64,000 nt of DNA from Hermodice carunculata (Eukaryota > Annelida > Polychaeta > Eunicida > Amphinomidae). Made by a program: the position numbers and the translations under genes. The first letter of the stretch is position 1. Each line of letters begins with the position of its first letter. The notes under the pieces were generated by a model that saw only the letters and a list, made by a program, of their open reading frames with translations, made no database searches and was not told the origin of the DNA. The stretch is taken from positions 80,386,474 to 80,450,473 of the forward strand of contig OZ026616.1 in NCBI GenBank assembly GCA_964020975.1, in the 5' to 3' direction. Below are positions 62,902 through 64,000 of this stretch, in pieces.

Positions 62902-62980
<79 letters not shown>
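62838..62980. repeat. (TA)n microsatellite with TATG and TACA interruptions
   Basis: About 70 units, directly 3' of the LINE endonuclease remnant. Confidence 0.96.
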
Positions 62981-62983
<3 letters not shown>

Positions 62984-62984
62984 A

Positions 62985-64000
62985 ACACTAGAGTCTGTAT
63001 TATTGTAGAATATTTCAAAGGTTGAGAGGAATGATTTAAAACCACCAGTTGCCCTTTATGGGTGACTGCCTGTCTCAAGTCAGGAGTGAATTTTTTTTTT
63101 CTTCACATTGGTATAGGAAGATGAATGTTGATGTTTTGCTAACTCTGGAATCTCTTTGCTGTCATTGTTGGGTTTGAAATTTATGAATGTGGGTCATGTT
63201 TTTCTATACTTAATCGCAGCAAAACTCAACAAAAAATGACACTGATGATATAGGTTTTACAATAACAATATATTAGCAATACAAATCAGTATAAAGTAGG
63301 CAAGTGAAATTATACACTTAGTTATGCTGATATTCCAATAATAAAACTGTCTGTAGGTCAATCCTAATCCCTGGTGAGAGATTATCCACGGGCACTGTCT
63401 CACAGTTCCAAGTCCTATGGCAGGTGCCAAATAGTCTGGTACGAATTCCACACCGGAACGGTTTGGTTCCAATATTGTACTCAAAGGCGCGGTGCTGATC
63501 CAAATCCCACAGAGATACAGTTTGATTCCAATGTGGTAAGATTAACACCAAATATACCAGTCTACTCAAAGACATTGTTCACACTCCACAGGTACAATCT
63601 ATAGATGAGTATTTTTGTTTTGCAATAACAATGGCTCACAGTCCCTCTGGCTTGAAGTCACACAGCTCCTGTCAGAATTCTCCCTTTTATATCATAAAAA
63701 GAGCTACTTTGTATCTATAGGCTTAGAACTCTCACCAATATTCTACAATTTTATAATTAATTACACATCGTACTTCCCTGTATCTTTTTGGACTTTCATC
63801 TTACTTCTGTTAGTAGGTCACCACTTCAAACTGCCCCATTGTTCATTATGACAAAGCAGGCCAACTCAGTCACCCAGCACACACTCAATGAATACAGTGA
63901 CCTCTCCTAATAAAAACAAACAGCTGTACACACATTCATAACAAGTAGCAGAAGGTGGAGTGTATGTGGGTCTCAAGGGGTTACTCAATGAACGGAATGA
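62985..64000. other. Intergenic sequence with a short minisatellite
   Basis: About three copies of a 60-bp unit (minus-strand CATTGGAATCAAACTG, TATTGGAACCAAACCG, ACTTGGAACTGTGAGA) lie at about 63356-63535. The frames across it are repeat artefacts. No gene was recognised to the right edge. Confidence 0.55.

Overview
This is a eukaryotic, clearly metazoan window: AT-rich, intron-rich, packed with long (TA)n and other microsatellites, and with protein modules (kringle, C-type lectin, LDL-receptor class A) that occur together only in animals. Two kinds of tyrosine-recombinase retrotransposon (DIRS type and Ngaro type), LINE remnants and tRNA-derived SINE heads fit an aquatic invertebrate such as a lophotrochozoan or a lancelet. 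The sequence alone does not place it more precisely. One 200-base run of N marks an assembly gap.

The left half (about 2.3-37 kb, minus strand) carries one or two genes for secreted or membrane-anchored mosaic proteins. In transcription order I see a possible first exon with a well-placed ATG (36.9 kb), a hydrophobic Ser/Thr-rich N-terminal exon (32.6-32.9 kb), a kringle (30.3-30.6 kb), a possible alternative signal-peptide exon (28.6-28.7 kb), two copies of an unnamed four-cysteine 'ISC..WW..GC' module (19.1-19.4 and 18.0-18.2 kb), half of a C-type lectin domain (13.7-14.0 kb), two kringles (10.9-11.2 and 7.5-7.8 kb), a complete C-type lectin domain in two exons (6.8-7.0 and 5.9-6.2 kb) and four LDLa modules (4.1, 3.7, 2.9, 2.4 kb). 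Every module exon is a multiple of three and is bounded by phase-1 introns, the signature of exon shuffling. The gene runs off the left edge toward a stretch of TTATTACAAA/GGGGCAA repeats.

The large intron between the first kringle and the unnamed modules holds a broken DIRS-type element (about 20.09-28.0 kb, minus strand) with inverted terminal repeats. Another intron holds a 560-bp unit (16.15-16.71 kb) that recurs almost unchanged, in opposite orientation, at 45.09-45.64 kb, where it interrupts a broken Ngaro-type element.

The right half (38-64 kb) has no recognisable host gene. It contains two tRNA-derived SINE heads (38.7 and 39.2 kb), the Ngaro-type fossil (39.55-47.72 kb, plus strand) with split direct repeats and an SGNH-hydrolase frame, a 697-bp insertion inside it flanked by a 7-bp duplication, a LINE 3' remnant (52.7-53.9 kb, minus), a LINE endonuclease remnant (62.5-62.8 kb, plus), several diverged tandem duplications and the gap at 61701-61900. 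Splice sites were read by eye; joining exons into one or two transcripts is inference and needs RNA evidence.
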